Assembly (NCBI GenBank): GCA_038235705.1
Contig: JBBSTR010000001.1
Location: 59,119 to 123,118 of the forward strand
From: CANKBT01 sp038235705
GTDB lineage: Bacteria > Actinomycetota > Actinomycetes > Mycobacteriales > SCTD01
Direction: 5' to 3'
DNA length: 64,000 nt
Part shown: positions 24,249 to 33,114 of the stretch, piece by piece
Layout of the letters: every line of letters starts with the position of its first letter
Position numbering within the stretch: position 1 is the stretch's first letter
Translations under genes and position numbers: made by a program
Notes under the pieces: generated by a model
The model's database searches: none
What the model was told of the DNA's origin: nothing
What the model saw: the letters and a program-made list of their open reading frames with translations, nothing else

Positions 24249-26434
24249 CAGCCCCGCTCGCCGGCGCGCACCATGAGCTCGGCCTGCACGTCGCGGCCGC
24301 GGCCGTCCTCGGGGAACTGGCTCCAGCACCCGTCGCTGCCGAGCTGCCACCGGCGCACGTCCGGCGCGAGCATCCGGTCGAACAGCGCGTCCAGCTGGGT
24401 CGAGACGTGCGGGTGCTTGACACGGACCAGGGTCTCCACCCGCCGGTCGAGGTTTCGGTGCATGAGGTCCGCGCTGCCCATCCAGTGCTCGGTGGCGCCG
24501 TCGGCCACGCTGCGGTCCGGATGGCCGAACACGAACACCCGGCTGTGCTCGAGGAACCGTCCCACGATGCTCGAGACGGTGATCGTCTCCGACATCCCCG
24601 GCACCCCTGGCCGTAGCGCGCAGATCCCGCGCACGACCAGCTCGACCGGGACGCCGTCGCGACTGGCCCGGTAGAGGGCGTCGATGATCTGCTCGTCCAC
24701 GATCGAGTTGGCCTTCATCCGCACCCGTGCCGGCCGGCCGGCACGGGCGTGCGCCGCCTCGGCCTCGATGCGCTCCACGATCCCGGTACGCACCCCGTTC
24801 GGCGCGACCATGAGCGTGCGGTAGTCCTTCTGCCGGCTGTATCCGGTCAGCGCGTTGAACAGGTCGGTCAGGTCGGCGCCGACCTCCGGGTCGGCGGTGA
24901 GCAGCCCGAAGTCCTCGTACAGCCGGGCGGTCTTCGGGTTGTAGTTGCCGGTGCCGAGGTGGGCGTAGCGCCGCAGGTGACCCTGCTCCTGGCGTACGAC
25001 CAGGCAGGTCTTGCAGTGCGTCTTGAGCCCGACCAGCCCGTAGACGACGTGGCAGCCGGCCTTCTCCAGCGCACGTGCCCACCGGATGTTGGCGGTCTCG
25101 TCGAAGCGGGCGGTGATCTCGACGAGCACCACGACCTGCTTGCCGGCCTGCGCCGCGTCGATGAGCGCGTCGACGATCGGGGAGTCGCCGGAGGTGCGGT
25201 AGAGGGTCTGCTTGATCGCCAGCACCTGCGGGTCGGCCGCTGCCTGCTCGACGAACCGCTGCACGGAGGTGGCGAACGAGTCGTACGGATGGTGCACCAG
25301 CACGTCCCCCTCGCGCAGGGCCGCGAAGACGTCTGCGGCCTTCTCGCCCTCGGCGAGCCGCGGGTGCGTCGACGGTACGAACGCCTCGTCCTTCAGCTCG
25401 AGGCGGTCGAGCGCGTAGAGCTGCCACAGCGAGGACAGGTCGAGCAGACCCGGGACCTCGACCACGTCGGCGTCGGTGATCTCCAGCTCGCGCACGAGCA
25501 GGTCGAGCACGTGCGGGTCCATGCTGGAGCCGACCTCCAGGCGTACGGCAGGGCCGAACCGTCGTCGGGCGAGCTCGCGCTCGAGCGCCTGCAGCAGGTC
25601 CTCGTCGCGGTCCTCCTCGACCTCCACGTCAGCGTTGCGGGTGACCCGGAAGGCGTGGTGCGACGTCACCTCGAGCCCCGGGAACAGCTGCTGCAGGTGT
25701 GCCCCGATCAGCTCCTCGAGAGGGAGGAAGGTGCTGTCGGTGCCCACCTGCACGAACCGGTCGACGTTGTCGGGCACCTTGACCCGGGCGAAGTGCTCGG
25801 TGTCCACCACCGGGTCGCGCACGATCACCGCGAGATTGAGCGAGAGCCCGGAGATGTAGGGGAAGGGGTGGGCCGGGTCCACGGCGAGCGGGGTGAGCAC
25901 CGGGAACAGCCGGCTGCGGAAGTAGTCGCGCAGCCCCACCCGTTGCTCCTCGGCCAGGTCGGCCCACAGCACGATCCGGATCCCTTCGCGCTGCAGCGCG
26001 GGCCGCACGTCGCGCAGGAACAGCTCGGCGTGCTCGCGCGAGAGAGCGGCGGACTTCTCCGCGATCAGCGCCAGCTGACGACGGGTGCTGAGCCCGTCGG
26101 CGCTGCGCACCCCGAGGCCGGTGCTCTGCCGGCGCTTGAGCCCGGCGACGCGGACCATGAAGAACTCGTCCAGGTTGCTGGCGAAGATCGCGAGAAACTT
26201 GGCCCGTTCCAGCAACGGCGTCTTGGGGTCGCGGGCCAGCGCGAGGACGCGAGCGTTGAAGTCGAGCCAGGACACCTCCCGGTTGAGGAAGCGGTCTGCG
26301 CCGAGGCCGTCGTCGGTCTCCCCCCCGGGCACGGACGGAGGAGCGACGACCTCGAGCGTGGATCCCTCCTCGGCGTCGTTCGCTGAGCTGGGTCCGGGGG
26401 CGAGAGGAGCGGGGTCGGTCAGGCTGCCGGTCAT
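24248..26434 (-). CDS. ppk1: Polyphosphate kinase
   Basis: 728-residue PPK1, which makes inorganic polyphosphate from ATP. The N-terminal NREVSWLDFNARVL (about 51-64), FFMVRVAGLKRR, HPYDSF, the catalytic-His region CHVVYGLVGLKTHCK and the late RMKANSIVDEQIIDALY are all present. ATG 26434 follows AGAGGA; ATG 26452 is a less likely alternative. It lies 4 bases after cofC and overlaps mutT1, forming one operon. Confidence 0.96.
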   Translation of the reverse strand: MTGSLTDPAPLAPGPSSANDAEEGSTLEVVAPPSVPGGETDDGLGADRFLNREVSWLDFNARVLALARDPKTPLLERAKFLAIFASNLDEFFMVRVAGLKRRQSTGLGVRSADGLSTRRQLALIAEKSAALSREHAELFLRDVRPALQREGIRIVLWADLAEEQRVGLRDYFRSRLFPVLTPLAVDPAHPFPYISGLSLNLAVIVRDPVVDTEHFARVKVPDNVDRFVQVGTDSTFLPLEELIGAHLQQLFPGLEVTSHHAFRVTRNADVEVEEDRDEDLLQALERELARRRFGPAVRLEVGSSMDPHVLDLLVRELEITDADVVEVPGLLDLSSLWQLYALDRLELKDEAFVPSTHPRLAEGEKAADVFAALREGDVLVHHPYDSFATSVQRFVEQAAADPQVLAIKQTLYRTSGDSPIVDALIDAAQAGKQVVVLVEITARFDETANIRWARALEKAGCHVVYGLVGLKTHCKTCLVVRQEQGHLRRYAHLGTGNYNPKTARLYEDFGLLTADPEVGADLTDLFNALTGYSRQKDYRTLMVAPNGVRTGIVERIEAEAAHARAGRPARVRMKANSIVDEQIIDALYRASRDGVPVELVVRGICALRPGVPGMSETITVSSIVGRFLEHSRVFVFGHPDRSVADGATEHWMGSADLMHRNLDRRVETLVRVKHPHVSTQLDALFDRMLAPDVRRWQLGSDGCWSQFPEDGRGRDVQAELMVRAGERG

Positions 26435-26438
26435 GCGG

Positions 26439-27116
26439 TCATCCTCTCGCATCATGGTGAACGGCCGTGATGCCGGCGACGACGGCGACGGTCCGCCGCC
26501 CGACGCCGAGGCCGAGCGCCTCCTGCAGGTCTTCCCACGTGTCGACGTCGCGGGCCAGCGTGGCGGGGGCCGACAGGCGTACCGCGCCGGAGGCTTCGTG
26601 GCGGGACGCGGACCCGGGGCCGAACGCCGGCAGCAGCGCTCGCCCGGCGGCGGCGGCCAGCAGCGTCGTGCCGGTACCAGGGGTGTCGGCGACGAAGGCC
26701 CGGTCGTGCACCTGACCCAGCGCTGCCGTGAGGTCACCGGGCCGGAGGCACGGGAGGTCGGCGGTCACGGCCGCGACGGCCAGCGTCGGCGACATCTGCG
26801 CCGCGCCGTGGACGAAGGCTGCGTCCAGGCCGCCGCCCGGGTCTGCGACGACCAGGACCCCGTCCTGGGCCAGCGTGGCAGCCGCGTGCGGATCGCTGGT
26901 GACCAGCACGACCCGGGAGACGACCGGGCAGTCGAGCGCGGCGTCGAGGGCGTCGGCGGCGAACGCGAGCGCCAGGTCGGCGCGCACCAGGTCGGTCAGC
27001 GGCCGCAGTCGCGACTTCGCGAGCGGTAGCAGCTTCACGGCAAGCACCACCCCCCACCCCTGAGCCCCGGGCGGGAGTCCTGGCTCCGGCGCGAGGAGTC
27101 CGTGCTCGGCTGCCAC
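26439..27116 (-). CDS. cofC: 2-phospho-L-lactate/phosphoenolpyruvate guanylyltransferase (F420 synthesis)
   Basis: 225-residue CofC/FbiD nucleotidyltransferase that loads PEP or phospholactate onto GTP for coenzyme F420. Signature residues appear as AVKLLPLAKSRL (26-37), VTADLPCLRPGDL and GTGTTLL. GTG 27116 is the start used; a few alternative in-frame starts exist before Val23. First gene of the leftward cofC-ppk-mutT1 operon and divergent from plsC. It implies that the organism makes F420; the other F420 genes are not in this window. Confidence 0.88.
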   Translation of the reverse strand: MAAEHGLLAPEPGLPPGAQGWGVVLAVKLLPLAKSRLRPLTDLVRADLALAFAADALDAALDCPVVSRVVLVTSDPHAAATLAQDGVLVVADPGGGLDAAFVHGAAQMSPTLAVAAVTADLPCLRPGDLTAALGQVHDRAFVADTPGTGTTLLAAAAGRALLPAFGPGSASRHEASGAVRLSAPATLARDVDTWEDLQEALGLGVGRRTVAVVAGITAVHHDARG

Positions 27117-27232
27117 GTCGACCAGTCTGAGGCCCGGCGGCGGGGCGGCTCGACACCGGGCCGTGACGCAGGCGACACTCGAGCCCCGGGACGACCGTCG
27201 TCGACCGGCTCGGTCCGTGGTGGGAGGTCGTC

Positions 27233-28030
27233 GTGCGTGAGCCGGGAAGTGCCGAGCGTCCCGAGGCTTCCCGTCCCGAGGACCCGCGTCCCGAGGCCTC
27301 GCGTGCGCAGCCGCCGCGTCGGCGTGGACCCTTCGGGCCGTGGTTCACGTTCGCCTGCGGCGTTCTCAAGCCGGCCGTGACCCTGACCAGCCGGACCACG
27401 TGGACCGGGCTCGACAACGTCCCCGCCGAGGGCGGCATCATCGTCGCGGCCAACCACACCAGCCTGGTCGACCCGGTCCTGCTCGCCGACCTGGTCGTCT
27501 ACGGGATGGGGGCGCTGCCGCGCTTCCTGGCCAAGGACGCCATGTTCCGTGGGAACGGTCTGGTCGCCAGGGTGATGCGGGGCGCCCAGCAGATCCCGGT
27601 CAACCGCGGGGCTGCGGACGCCAGCGCAGCTCTCGGAGCGGCCGTGGAGGCGCTCCGGCAGGGCGAGTGCGTCGTCATCTACCCGGAGGGCACGACGACC
27701 CGCGACCCTGAGCTGTGGCCGATGCAGGCCCGCACGGGGGTGGCCCGGCTCGCGCTGCTGTCCGGGGCTCCCGTCCTGCCGGTGGCCCAGTGGGGTGCTC
27801 ACCGCATCCACCGACGGGGCTCGCGCCGGGTGCACGTCCTGCCCCGCAGCCCGGTCCTGCTCCGGGTCGGCCCGCCGGTGGACCTCTCAGCCTGGCAGGG
27901 GCGTCCGCTGGACGCGCAGGTGCTGCGCGAGGCGACCGCCGCCGTCATGTCCGCGGTGACCGACGAGCTGGAGCGCCTGCGCGCCGAGCAGCGACCTTCC
28001 GAGGTGTACGTGCACCTGAGGTCGGTGTGA
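27233..28030 (+). CDS. plsC: 1-acyl-sn-glycerol-3-phosphate acyltransferase
   Basis: 265 residues. The acyltransferase motif NHTSLVD has the catalytic His75 and Asp80, followed by the PEGTTTRD substrate motif. One hydrophobic helix at about 36-52 probably anchors it to the membrane. The first 30 residues are a Pro/Glu/Arg-rich tail with repeated (R)PEAS units. GTG 27233 follows GGGAGG. The stop overlaps gpsA by GTGA, coupling glycerol-3-phosphate supply and acylation in phospholipid synthesis. Confidence 0.92.
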   Translation: MREPGSAERPEASRPEDPRPEASRAQPPRRRGPFGPWFTFACGVLKPAVTLTSRTTWTGLDNVPAEGGIIVAANHTSLVDPVLLADLVVYGMGALPRFLAKDAMFRGNGLVARVMRGAQQIPVNRGAADASAALGAAVEALRQGECVVIYPEGTTTRDPELWPMQARTGVARLALLSGAPVLPVAQWGAHRIHRRGSRRVHVLPRSPVLLRVGPPVDLSAWQGRPLDAQVLREATAAVMSAVTDELERLRAEQRPSEVYVHLRSV

Positions 28031-29022
28031 CCAGGGCTGCGGTCCTGGGGACCGGCTCCTGGGGCACCGCCTTCGCCAAGGTGCTGGCCGACGCGGGCAA
28101 CGACGTGACCCTCTGGGCGCGCCGGGAGGAGGTCGCCCGGGCGGTGCGCGAGCAGCGCGAGAACCCGGACTACCTGCCGGGTATCCGGCTGCCGGACCGG
28201 GTCACCGCCACGACCGACGCAGCCGAGGCGGTGGCCGGTGCACAGCTCGTCGTGCTGGCGGTCCCGTCCCAGACGCTCCGGGCGAACCTCTGCGAGCTGG
28301 CCCCCCGGCTGGCACCCGACGCCGTTCTCGTGAGCTTGCTCAAAGGGGTCGAGGTCGGCACCTGCCAGCGGATGAGCGAGGTGGTTCGCGAGGTGACCGG
28401 CGCCGACGCCGACCGGGTCGCGGTGGTGAGCGGGCCCAACCTCGCGAAGGAGATCGCGCTCGGTCAGCCGGCGGCCACGGTCGTGGCCTGCACCGACCCG
28501 GACACGGTCCGGTGGTTGCAGAAGGTCACCATGACGTCGTACTTCCGGCCGTACACCAACCACGACGTGATCGGGTGCGAGCTCGGCGGAGCCGTGAAGA
28601 ACGTCATCGCGCTGGCGACCGGCATCGCGGAGGGGTTGGGCTACGGCGACAACACCAAGGCCTCGATCATCACGCGCGGGCTCGCCGAGACCGCCCGGCT
28701 CGGGATCGCGCTCGGCGCCGACCCGATGACCTTCGCGGGCCTGGCGGGCATGGGCGACCTGGTCGCGACCTGCAGCTCACCGCTCTCGCGCAACCGGACG
28801 TTCGGCGAGCGGCTCGGCCGTGGCGAGACGCTCGCCGAGATCGAGGCGCAGCCCCATCAGACCGCCGAGGGGGTCAAGAGCTGCTGGTCCGTGCTGGAGC
28901 TGGCCCGCCGGCACGGCGTGGAGATGCCGATCACCGAGCAGGTCTCGGCGGTCTGCCACGACGGGCAGCCCCCGTCCGGGGTCGTCGGTGCCCTGATGGC
29001 GCGCGACGCCTGCGCGGAGTGA
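28027..29022 (+). CDS. gpsA: Glycerol-3-phosphate dehydrogenase [NAD(P)+]
   Basis: 331 residues; reduces dihydroxyacetone phosphate to sn-glycerol-3-phosphate for phospholipids. GTGSWGTAFA at 8-17 binds the cofactor; the active-site regions SGPNLAKE, GGAVKNVIALATG (catalytic Lys) and GLAGMGDL are complete. GTG 28027 overlaps the plsC stop, and its own stop overlaps the HhH glycosylase gene. Confidence 0.96.
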   Translation: MTRAAVLGTGSWGTAFAKVLADAGNDVTLWARREEVARAVREQRENPDYLPGIRLPDRVTATTDAAEAVAGAQLVVLAVPSQTLRANLCELAPRLAPDAVLVSLLKGVEVGTCQRMSEVVREVTGADADRVAVVSGPNLAKEIALGQPAATVVACTDPDTVRWLQKVTMTSYFRPYTNHDVIGCELGGAVKNVIALATGIAEGLGYGDNTKASIITRGLAETARLGIALGADPMTFAGLAGMGDLVATCSSPLSRNRTFGERLGRGETLAEIEAQPHQTAEGVKSCWSVLELARRHGVEMPITEQVSAVCHDGQPPSGVVGALMARDACAE

Positions 29023-29756
29023 CCGACCTCGTTCCGATCGACCTTGCCCGGGTCGCGCGCACGCTCCTTGCGCACTACGGCGAAGAGCCCTGGTGGATGC
29101 CACGCCTCGTCCCGGAGATCAGCGTGCACGACGAGCTGCTGCTCGGCATCGTCCTCTGCCAGCAGAGCCGGTGGGAGCGGGTCGAGCAGGTGCTGCTCCG
29201 ACTGCGTGAGGCCGACCTGGTCTCGTGGCACGCGCTCGCCGGGGCCGACCCTGACCTGCTCGCCCCGCTGTTGCGCGGCGCGGCCTACCCGGCCGTGCGT
29301 TCCCGGCGCCTGCCGGTCCTCGCCGCCGCCGTGCGGGACGCCGGTGGGTTGGCGGCGTTGCTGGCCGGACCCGACCCGCGGCGTGCCCTGCTGGCCCTGC
29401 CCCAGGTCGGTCCGGAGACCGCCGACACGATGCTCGCCCTCACCGGCACGAGCGTGCCCGTGGTGGACGCGTACCTGCGACGGGTCCTCGGGCGACTCGG
29501 TCTCGTCGACCCCGCGGCGTCCTACGCCACCCTGCGGGGCCGCCTTGCGGCGCAGGACACCGGTGGCGTGCCGTGGGGGGTGCTGCACGCCCTGATCGTC
29601 GAGCACGGGCTGCACCACTGCCTCACCGGACGGCCGCGTTGCGCGGGGCCCGCCGCGCCGCGTCGCGACTACGCCGAGCCCCGCAAGTGCGCCAGCCACT
29701 GCCCGCCGTGCGGCGGCTGCCCCTTCGTGACGGTCTGCCCTTCCTCGCAGGTGTAG
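29019..29756 (+). CDS. HhH-GPD family DNA glycosylase with iron-sulfur loop
   Basis: 245-residue endonuclease III/MutY-like protein for base excision repair. The helix-hairpin-helix is LPQVGPETADTML (about 127-139). The catalytic Asp is in VPVVDAYLRRV. The Endo III lysine position of the hairpin is Glu, so a monofunctional glycosylase (MutY- or Mig-like) is more likely than a lyase. The C-terminus has a Cys cluster (KCASHCPPCGGCPFVTVC) fit for a [4Fe-4S] loop. GTG 29019 overlaps gpsA. Damage specificity is not predictable. Confidence 0.82.
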   Translation: MTDLVPIDLARVARTLLAHYGEEPWWMPRLVPEISVHDELLLGIVLCQQSRWERVEQVLLRLREADLVSWHALAGADPDLLAPLLRGAAYPAVRSRRLPVLAAAVRDAGGLAALLAGPDPRRALLALPQVGPETADTMLALTGTSVPVVDAYLRRVLGRLGLVDPAASYATLRGRLAAQDTGGVPWGVLHALIVEHGLHHCLTGRPRCAGPAAPRRDYAEPRKCASHCPPCGGCPFVTVCPSSQV

Positions 29757-29784
29757 TGCGACCGGTCTCGGCAAGGAGACGCTC

Positions 29785-31179
29785 ATGACCTCACCTGACC
29801 CCGAGGAACGCTTCGACGTCGTCGTGCTCGGCGCCGGCTCGGCCGGTGAGAACGTGGCCACCGCACTGGCCGACGCCGGGCGCTCGGTGGCGCTCGTCGA
29901 GCAGCACCGGGTCGGCGGCGAGTGCGCCTACGTCGCGTGCATCCCGAGCAAGGCGATGCTCCGCTCGGCCCAGGTCCGCCACGAGTCCACCGAGCGACGG
30001 CGGCTCGGGGCGAGCAGCACCGAGGCCGAGCTCGACGAGGACGACGTCGCGTTCGCGCAGGCGGCGCGGCGGCGCGACGAGATCTCCCAGCAACGGAACG
30101 ACCGGGCGTCGGCCGACGACGTCCAGCAACGGGGGGTGACGCTGGTCCGCGGCCACGGTGAGATCACCGCGCCGGGGCTCGTCACGGTGCACGGTCGTGG
30201 GCTCGGATGCTCCGATCTCGTGGTCGCGACCGGTTCGACGCCACAGGTCCCGCCGATCGACGGCCTCGACGGTGCGCCGACCTGGACGAGCGACGAGGCC
30301 CTGTCGGCCCCGGACCGCCCGTCGTCCCTGCTGGTCCTGGGCGGCGGCGCGGTCGGGTGCGAGCAGGCGCAGACGTTCGCCCGGTTCGGCGTACGGGTGG
30401 TGCTCGTCGAGCCGGCCGACCAGCTGCTTGGCGCGGAGGAGCCGTCGGTGGCCGCGTACCTTGCCGAGGTGCTGCGGGCGGACGGCGTCGACGTGCGGCT
30501 CGGGGTGGAGCCGGAGCGGGCCGACGGTGGCTCCGTACGGCTGTCGGACGGCAGCACGGTGACGGTCGAGCGGATCCTCGTCGCCACCGGGCGCACGCCG
30601 TCCACCGAGGGGATCGGGCTCGAGGTCCTGGGGCTCCCGGTCGACCAGCCGCTCGAGGTCGACAAGCACTGCCGGGTGGTCAGGGACGGCGAGCCGCTCC
30701 CGCACGTGTGGGGGGCCGGTGACGTGACCGGGGACGCGCCGTACACGCACACCGCCAGCTATCGCGCGCGCGTCATCGTCGCGAACCTGCTCGGTGAGGA
30801 CCGGGTCGCCGACCTGCGGGCGATCCCGCGGGTGGTCTACACCGAGCCGCCGGTCGCGAGCGTCGGGCTCGACGCCGACCATGCCCGCGAGCAGGGGCTC
30901 GACCCGGTCACCGCGACCGTGGACCTCGCGGAAGTCCCGCGCGCCAAGACCGAGGGTGCGCGGGGCGGGCGCCTCGTGCTGACGCTGGACCGCGCGACGC
31001 GTGTGCTTCTCGGCGCCTCCGCGGTCGGCCCGATGGCCGACCACTGGCTCGGCGAGGCCGTGCTGGCGGTCCGGGCGCAGCTGCCGCTGTCGGTCCTGCT
31101 GGACACCGTGCACGCCTTCCCGACGTTCAGCACCGCTTACGAGCAGGGTCTGCAAGACCTCGCCGGCCAGCTCCGGTGA
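29785..31179 (+). CDS. FAD-dependent pyridine nucleotide-disulfide oxidoreductase
   Basis: 464-residue class I flavoprotein disulfide reductase. FAD-binding GAGSAGENVA starts at 16, the redox disulfide is Cys47/Cys52 (GECAYVACIPSK), the NAD-binding GGGAVGCEQA is central and the second FAD motif is VWGAGDV. In the C-terminal interface the usual HPT of dihydrolipoamide dehydrogenase reads FPT (HAFPTF, 443-448), so the catalytic His-Glu dyad is lost. It is thus closer to mercuric-reductase-like or quinone-reducing members than a true Lpd. ATG 29785 follows AAGGAG. Overlaps the GH15 gene by GTGA. Confidence 0.85.
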   Translation: MTSPDPEERFDVVVLGAGSAGENVATALADAGRSVALVEQHRVGGECAYVACIPSKAMLRSAQVRHESTERRRLGASSTEAELDEDDVAFAQAARRRDEISQQRNDRASADDVQQRGVTLVRGHGEITAPGLVTVHGRGLGCSDLVVATGSTPQVPPIDGLDGAPTWTSDEALSAPDRPSSLLVLGGGAVGCEQAQTFARFGVRVVLVEPADQLLGAEEPSVAAYLAEVLRADGVDVRLGVEPERADGGSVRLSDGSTVTVERILVATGRTPSTEGIGLEVLGLPVDQPLEVDKHCRVVRDGEPLPHVWGAGDVTGDAPYTHTASYRARVIVANLLGEDRVADLRAIPRVVYTEPPVASVGLDADHAREQGLDPVTATVDLAEVPRAKTEGARGGRLVLTLDRATRVLLGASAVGPMADHWLGEAVLAVRAQLPLSVLLDTVHAFPTFSTAYEQGLQDLAGQLR

Positions 31180-33041
31180 GCCTGGACCCGACGGGTCCGG
31201 GGCACGCCCCGCCGATCTCCGCGCACCGGTTGCTGGGGGACGGGCAGTCGACCGCGCTACTCCGGCCCGGCGGCGAGGTGGACTGGTGGTGCGCCCCGAG
31301 CATGGACTCCCCGCCCCTGCTCTGGTCTCTGCTCGACGCTTCGGGTGCGGCTTCGCGCTGGCTCGGCGTGCGCGCGATGGTCGGATCGGGGCGCGCCGCC
31401 GGGTCCGCGCTCACGACGGTGCTGCAGACCGGACGGGGCCGGGTCGAGTGCCTGGACGGCCTGCTGCGCGACGGTGACGACCACAGCTCGCTCGTACGCC
31501 TGGTGCGTGCGCTCGACGACGACCTGGACCTCGGGCACGAGCTGGCGCTCGGTGGCTTCGACCAGCCGTGGGCGGACTGGGACGGTCAGGAGGCCAGCGT
31601 GGCAGGGCTGCGGCTGCGGCTCCTGGGGGCCACCGGCCGTACCGAGGACGGCTGGTGGCGCGGTCGCGTGCGGGCCCCTCGGCACACCTGGGCCGGCCTG
31701 TGCGTCACCCTGGACCCGGGAGCGGCCGGCGGCCCAGAGGACTGGCTGGCCGCCTGCCAGGTCAATGTGCGCGAGGACGACGAGTTCCTCGAAGGGGCAC
31801 GGATGCCGTCCTGGGGCCGGCACCGGGTCGAGGACGCTCTGCGGGTGCTGCGGCAGTGCACGTTCACCCAGACCGGCGCCGTGGTCGCCTCGCCCACCAC
31901 CTCGCTGCCGGAGGCTCCGGGCCACGACCGGCAGTTCGACTACCGCTACACCTGGCTGCGCGATGCCTCGTTGGCGGTGTCGGTGGCCGCGCTCCTGGGC
32001 CGGTCGGACATGGCGGCCCGCTACCTGGGCTTCGTGGTCGACCAGACCTCCTCGCGCCAGATGCCGAGCGGACCGATGACCGACCTGCGCGGGCAGCAGG
32101 TGCCGGAGGAGCGGGAGGTGCCCGGCGTCGCCGGCTGGGGTGGTTCGCTGCCGGTGCGGGTGGGCAACGGAGCGTCCGACCAGAAGCAGTACGACGCCTT
32201 CGGACTGCTGCTGGAGTCCGTCGCGGTCTACCTGCAGCAGGGCGGCTCGCTGACCCGACCGGTCTGGACCCTGGTGAAGGACGTCGCCGACGACCTCGCC
32301 GACGACGGTCTGTCCCGAAGCACCTCCGGCATCTGGGAGCTGCGCGACCCGGCTGACCTGGTCTCGGCCGACATCGGCGTGTGGATCGCCCTGGACCGCG
32401 CGATCGGCATCGCGCGGTGGCGGCGACCCCTCACCCGTACCGGAGGATGGAAGCGCGCGCGGGCCCGCGCCAAGGACCGCGTCGTCGGTGCGCTGCAGGA
32501 GGACGGCGGACTCCCGCAGGCCCACGGTGACGGTGCGCGCAGCGCCGACGCCAGCGCTCTGATGGCGGTGATCTTCCGCCTGTTCGAGGGTGACGACCCG
32601 CGAGCCTCGCGACTGGTCGACGCGACCCTGGCCCGGCTGGACGTGGCGCCGTTCCTCTACCGCTACGAGCCGGCCGGCCCGGTGCCCGCGCTGCGCGACG
32701 ACGGGTTCACCGGGACCGAGGGGGCGTTCCTGCCGACCTCGTGGTGGGTGGTCTCCGCCCTCGCCGCCTGCGGCCGCGTCGACGAGGCGCGGACCCGGGC
32801 CGTGGCCCTGGACGCGGCCCTCCCGGCCCTTCTCGCCGAGGAGATCGACCCGGAGAGCAGGCAGGGTCTTGGCAACACCCCGCTGGTCTGGTCGCACATG
32901 GAGGCAGCCCGTGCGATGTACCTGCTGGACGCGGCCGCCCTGCGTGAGCGCCGCGGGAGCCTCGTGCTGGGCCTGCGCAGGGTCCTGCACTGGGCGCAGT
33001 CGCGACGCAGCCGGCTCGCCCGCGCCCGCGCGGCCGGATGA
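31176..33041 (+). CDS. Glycoside hydrolase family 15-like protein (trehalase/glucoamylase type)
   Basis: 621 residues. An N-terminal beta-domain (TALLRPGGEVDWWCAPSMDSPPL) precedes an alpha/alpha barrel carrying the family marks DYRYTWLRDAS (about 251-261), SGIWELR with the general-acid Glu, and EEIDPESRQGLGNTPLVWSHMEA. GH15 bacterial members hydrolyse trehalose, maltose or isomaltose ends. No signal peptide, so cytoplasmic. GTG 31176 overlaps the flavoprotein gene. Substrate not determinable. Confidence 0.85.
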   Translation: MSLDPTGPGHAPPISAHRLLGDGQSTALLRPGGEVDWWCAPSMDSPPLLWSLLDASGAASRWLGVRAMVGSGRAAGSALTTVLQTGRGRVECLDGLLRDGDDHSSLVRLVRALDDDLDLGHELALGGFDQPWADWDGQEASVAGLRLRLLGATGRTEDGWWRGRVRAPRHTWAGLCVTLDPGAAGGPEDWLAACQVNVREDDEFLEGARMPSWGRHRVEDALRVLRQCTFTQTGAVVASPTTSLPEAPGHDRQFDYRYTWLRDASLAVSVAALLGRSDMAARYLGFVVDQTSSRQMPSGPMTDLRGQQVPEEREVPGVAGWGGSLPVRVGNGASDQKQYDAFGLLLESVAVYLQQGGSLTRPVWTLVKDVADDLADDGLSRSTSGIWELRDPADLVSADIGVWIALDRAIGIARWRRPLTRTGGWKRARARAKDRVVGALQEDGGLPQAHGDGARSADASALMAVIFRLFEGDDPRASRLVDATLARLDVAPFLYRYEPAGPVPALRDDGFTGTEGAFLPTSWWVVSALAACGRVDEARTRAVALDAALPALLAEEIDPESRQGLGNTPLVWSHMEAARAMYLLDAAALRERRGSLVLGLRRVLHWAQSRRSRLARARAAG

Positions 33042-33102
33042 CCGCGTCGCTCGACCGATCGCGACGCCGGTGTGGCTGGCCGGACCTGAGACCGGCGGCC
33101 AC

Positions 33103-33108
33103 TAGGGT
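33103..33108 (+). promoter_or_regulatory. Candidate -10 element for leaderless ddl mRNA
   Basis: TAGGGT lies 6 bases before GTG 33115 with no Shine-Dalgarno, the pattern of leaderless transcription in Actinomycetota. No clear -35 seen. Confidence 0.45.
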
Positions 33109-33114
33109 CGCGCC

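Noticed and set aside
27117..27232. Regulatory site in the cofC-plsC divergent gap
   Set aside because: GC-rich sequence without clear promoter hexamers or a palindrome.
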